A stretch of 7,357 bases of DNA from Clostridiales bacterium (GTDB lineage Bacteria > Bacillota > Clostridia > Peptostreptococcales > Natronincolaceae), in contig JAAZJW010000022.1 in the NCBI GenBank assembly GCA_012800145.1, forward strand, positions 1-7,357. The letters run 5' to 3'. Shown piece by piece: positions 6,457 through 7,357 of this stretch. The notes under the pieces were generated by a model. The model searched no databases. It saw only the letters and a program-made list of their open reading frames with translations, and was not told the DNA's origin. Each line of letters opens with the position of its first letter. Position 1 is the stretch's first letter. Both the position numbers and the translations under genes were made by a program.

Positions 6457-6858
6457 TTGACAGAAGCAGTAATGCATACAGACGGAGGGGCTAGGGGCAA
6501 CCCTGGCATAGCAGGAATAGGCATAGTTATAGAAGACAAAGATGGAAATTCAATAAGAGAAATTAGTCAATATATAGGTGAACAGACAAACAACATGGCG
6601 GAATACAAAGCCTTAAGTCGGGGGTTGGAAGCGGCACTGGATTTGGGAATAAAAAAAATTACTTGCTATTTAGACAGTGAACTGGTGGTAAAACAGCTCA
6701 AGGGGGAATATAGGGTAAAAAATGAACGAATTATTTCTATGTATAATATGGTTATGCCTTTGATTAAAGAATTTGATGATTTTAAGGTTATTCATGTAAA
6801 AAGGGAACTGAACAAAAAAGCGGATAAATTGGTCAATGAGGCGATTGACAATAGGTAA
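6457..6858 (+). CDS. rnhA: Ribonuclease HI family protein
   Basis: RNase H-fold endonuclease that cuts the RNA strand of RNA-DNA hybrids. Numbering from the TTG at 6457 (133 aa), the four acidic catalytic residues are in place: D9 in HTDGGARGNPG, E49 in NNMAEYKAL, D73 in CYLDSELVV, and D123 in RELNKKADKL. The stretch after D73 runs straight into KQLKGEYRVKNE, without the Lys/Trp-rich basic protrusion of E. coli RNase HI. This resembles the archaeal-like or YpdQ/YpeP group, whose activity varies between members. An in-frame GTG at 6448 would add three residues, but it lies inside the SD AAGGTGAT (6445-6452), which is correctly spaced for the TTG. It begins 15 bp after the yqfO stop and is probably the last gene of the trmK-yqfO-rnhA unit. 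Confidence 0.93.
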   Translation: MTEAVMHTDGGARGNPGIAGIGIVIEDKDGNSIREISQYIGEQTNNMAEYKALSRGLEAALDLGIKKITCYLDSELVVKQLKGEYRVKNERIISMYNMVMPLIKEFDDFKVIHVKRELNKKADKLVNEAIDNR

Positions 6859-6862
6859 AACT

Positions 6863-6906
6863 TAACTTTATATTTTGTATAATTTTGAATGAAAAGTTAG
6901 TTTTTT
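6863..6906 (+). terminator. Possible weak terminator after rnhA
   Basis: TAACTTT (6863-6869) can pair with AAAGTTA (6893-6899), followed after one base by six T residues (6901-6906). The stem has seven mostly A-T pairs and a 23-base loop, so it is much weaker than the rpoD terminator. Its place directly after the rnhA stop and before the rnpB promoter makes a termination role reasonable. Confidence 0.4.
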
Positions 6907-6957
6907 ATATAATTATTTTAAGCATTATCCATTTCACTACCTTATGATAATTAGATG

Positions 6958-6990
6958 AAAGGGAGGCCTGTGTTTTGTCTGAATCCCTTT
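6958..6990 (+). promoter_or_regulatory. Hairpin enclosing a strong SD in the rnhA-rnpB spacer
   Basis: AAAGGGA (6958-6964) pairs perfectly with TCCCTTT (6984-6990) around a 19-base loop. The left arm contains an SD-like AAAGGGAGG (6958-6966). Downstream, a TTG at 6975 opens a five-codon frame (TTG TCT GAA TCC CTT TAA), and a GTG at 6970 opens a 21-codon frame stopping at 7033-7035. No T-run follows, so it is not an ordinary terminator. It may be a remnant of a decayed gene start, a leader peptide or chance. The remaining spacer (6907-7056) is AT-rich and shows nothing else I can name. Confidence 0.25.
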
Positions 6991-7056
6991 AAAACCGAAT
7001 ATTTTTTGGAACAAAAAATTTTGATATTTACATAACTATCCACTAATTTATGGGTT

Positions 7057-7085
7057 TTGACATATGATCAGAAATGTGATAGAAT
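7057..7085 (+). promoter_or_regulatory. Sigma-A promoter for rnpB
   Basis: A perfect -35 TTGACA (7057-7062) is followed, after an ideal 17-bp spacer, by TAGAAT (7080-7085), a 5/6 match to the -10 consensus. Transcription should start around 7092. That is about 15 bases before the expected mature 5' end of RNase P RNA, so a short leader may be trimmed. This is the best sigma-A promoter in the window, as expected for an abundant stable RNA. Confidence 0.85.
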
Positions 7086-7106
7086 TACATAGTTAAAAGA
7101 TAATAT

Positions 7107-7357
7107 TGTGAGTAAGTCAGATGATCGCGTGTTATATGCACGAGGAAAGTCTGGGCTCCACAGGGTAGGGCGCTGGATAACACCCAGTGGGGGTAACCCT
7201 AAGGATAGTGCAACAGAGAGATACCGCTATTGGGAGGTGGGAGGTTAGAACCTCTCGCTTCTCAATAGTAAGGCTGGAAAGGTGAGGTAAGAGCTCACCA
7301 GGGATTAGGCGACTAATCTGCTATGTAAACCCCGTCCGGAGCAAGACCAAGCAGGGA
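7107..7357 (+). ncRNA. rnpB: RNase P RNA, bacterial class A (partial, 3' end outside window)
   Basis: Catalytic RNA of RNase P, which removes 5' leaders from pre-tRNAs. The diagnostic core is clear: GAGGAAAGTC followed by TGGGCTCCACAGGG (from 7142), AGTGCAACAGAGA (7207-7219), ATACCGC (7221-7227), and GGAGCAAGACCAA (7338-7350). Visible helices include P8 (CTGG 7173-7176 with CCAG 7184-7187), a short P9 capped by GTAA, P12 (CTATTG 7227-7232 with CAATAG 7263-7268), P13 (GGTGAG 7281-7286 with CTCACC 7294-7299), and P14 (GATTAG 7303-7308 with CTAATC 7313-7318) with a GCGA tetraloop. P13 and P14 show class A, not the B form of Bacillus. The 5' end is approximate (within about 10 bases) because the P1 partner strand, P15-P18 and the tRNA CCA-binding loop lie beyond the edge. 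Confidence 0.95.

Overview
The window looks like ordinary chromosomal core sequence from a low-GC, Gram-positive anaerobe-type firmicute, most likely class Clostridia. The evidence is AT-rich DNA, strong purine-rich Shine-Dalgarno (SD) sequences in front of nearly every gene, frequent TTG and GTG starts, a primase/primary-sigma operon followed by trmK and a Nif3-family gene as in other Firmicutes, and an A-type RNase P RNA. The genus cannot be fixed from the sequence alone.

Layout, left to right: the probable last codons of an unidentified upstream gene (2-67); dgt, an HD-domain dNTP triphosphohydrolase (160-1164); a 111-bp gap with a possible sigma-H-type promoter; dnaG primase (1276-3108) and rpoD/sigA (3114-4217), separated by 5 bp and forming the macromolecular-synthesis operon; a bidirectional terminator (4260-4294); a 64-codon reverse-strand gene of unknown function (4351-4545); a 91-bp divergent gap; trmK (4637-5338) overlapping a Nif3/YqfO-family gene (5323-6441) by 16 bp, then rnhA (6457-6858) 15 bp further on; about 200 bp of AT-rich spacer with a weak terminator and a hairpin that masks an SD; and a consensus promoter driving rnpB (from about 7107), which the right edge of the window cuts off.

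The genes mostly serve replication, transcription and RNA metabolism: nucleotide-pool control (Dgt), primer synthesis (DnaG), housekeeping transcription (SigA), tRNA adenosine-22 methylation (TrmK), RNA-DNA hybrid removal (RNase HI) and tRNA 5' maturation (RNase P RNA). The Nif3-family metalloprotein has no settled function.

I see no CRISPR array, mobile element, phage gene, toxin-antitoxin pair or defence cassette, and no convincing new system. The points most worth a second look are the reverse-strand small gene between rpoD and trmK, the sigma-H-like promoter with a dyad in its spacer upstream of dnaG, and the SD-masking hairpin upstream of rnpB.
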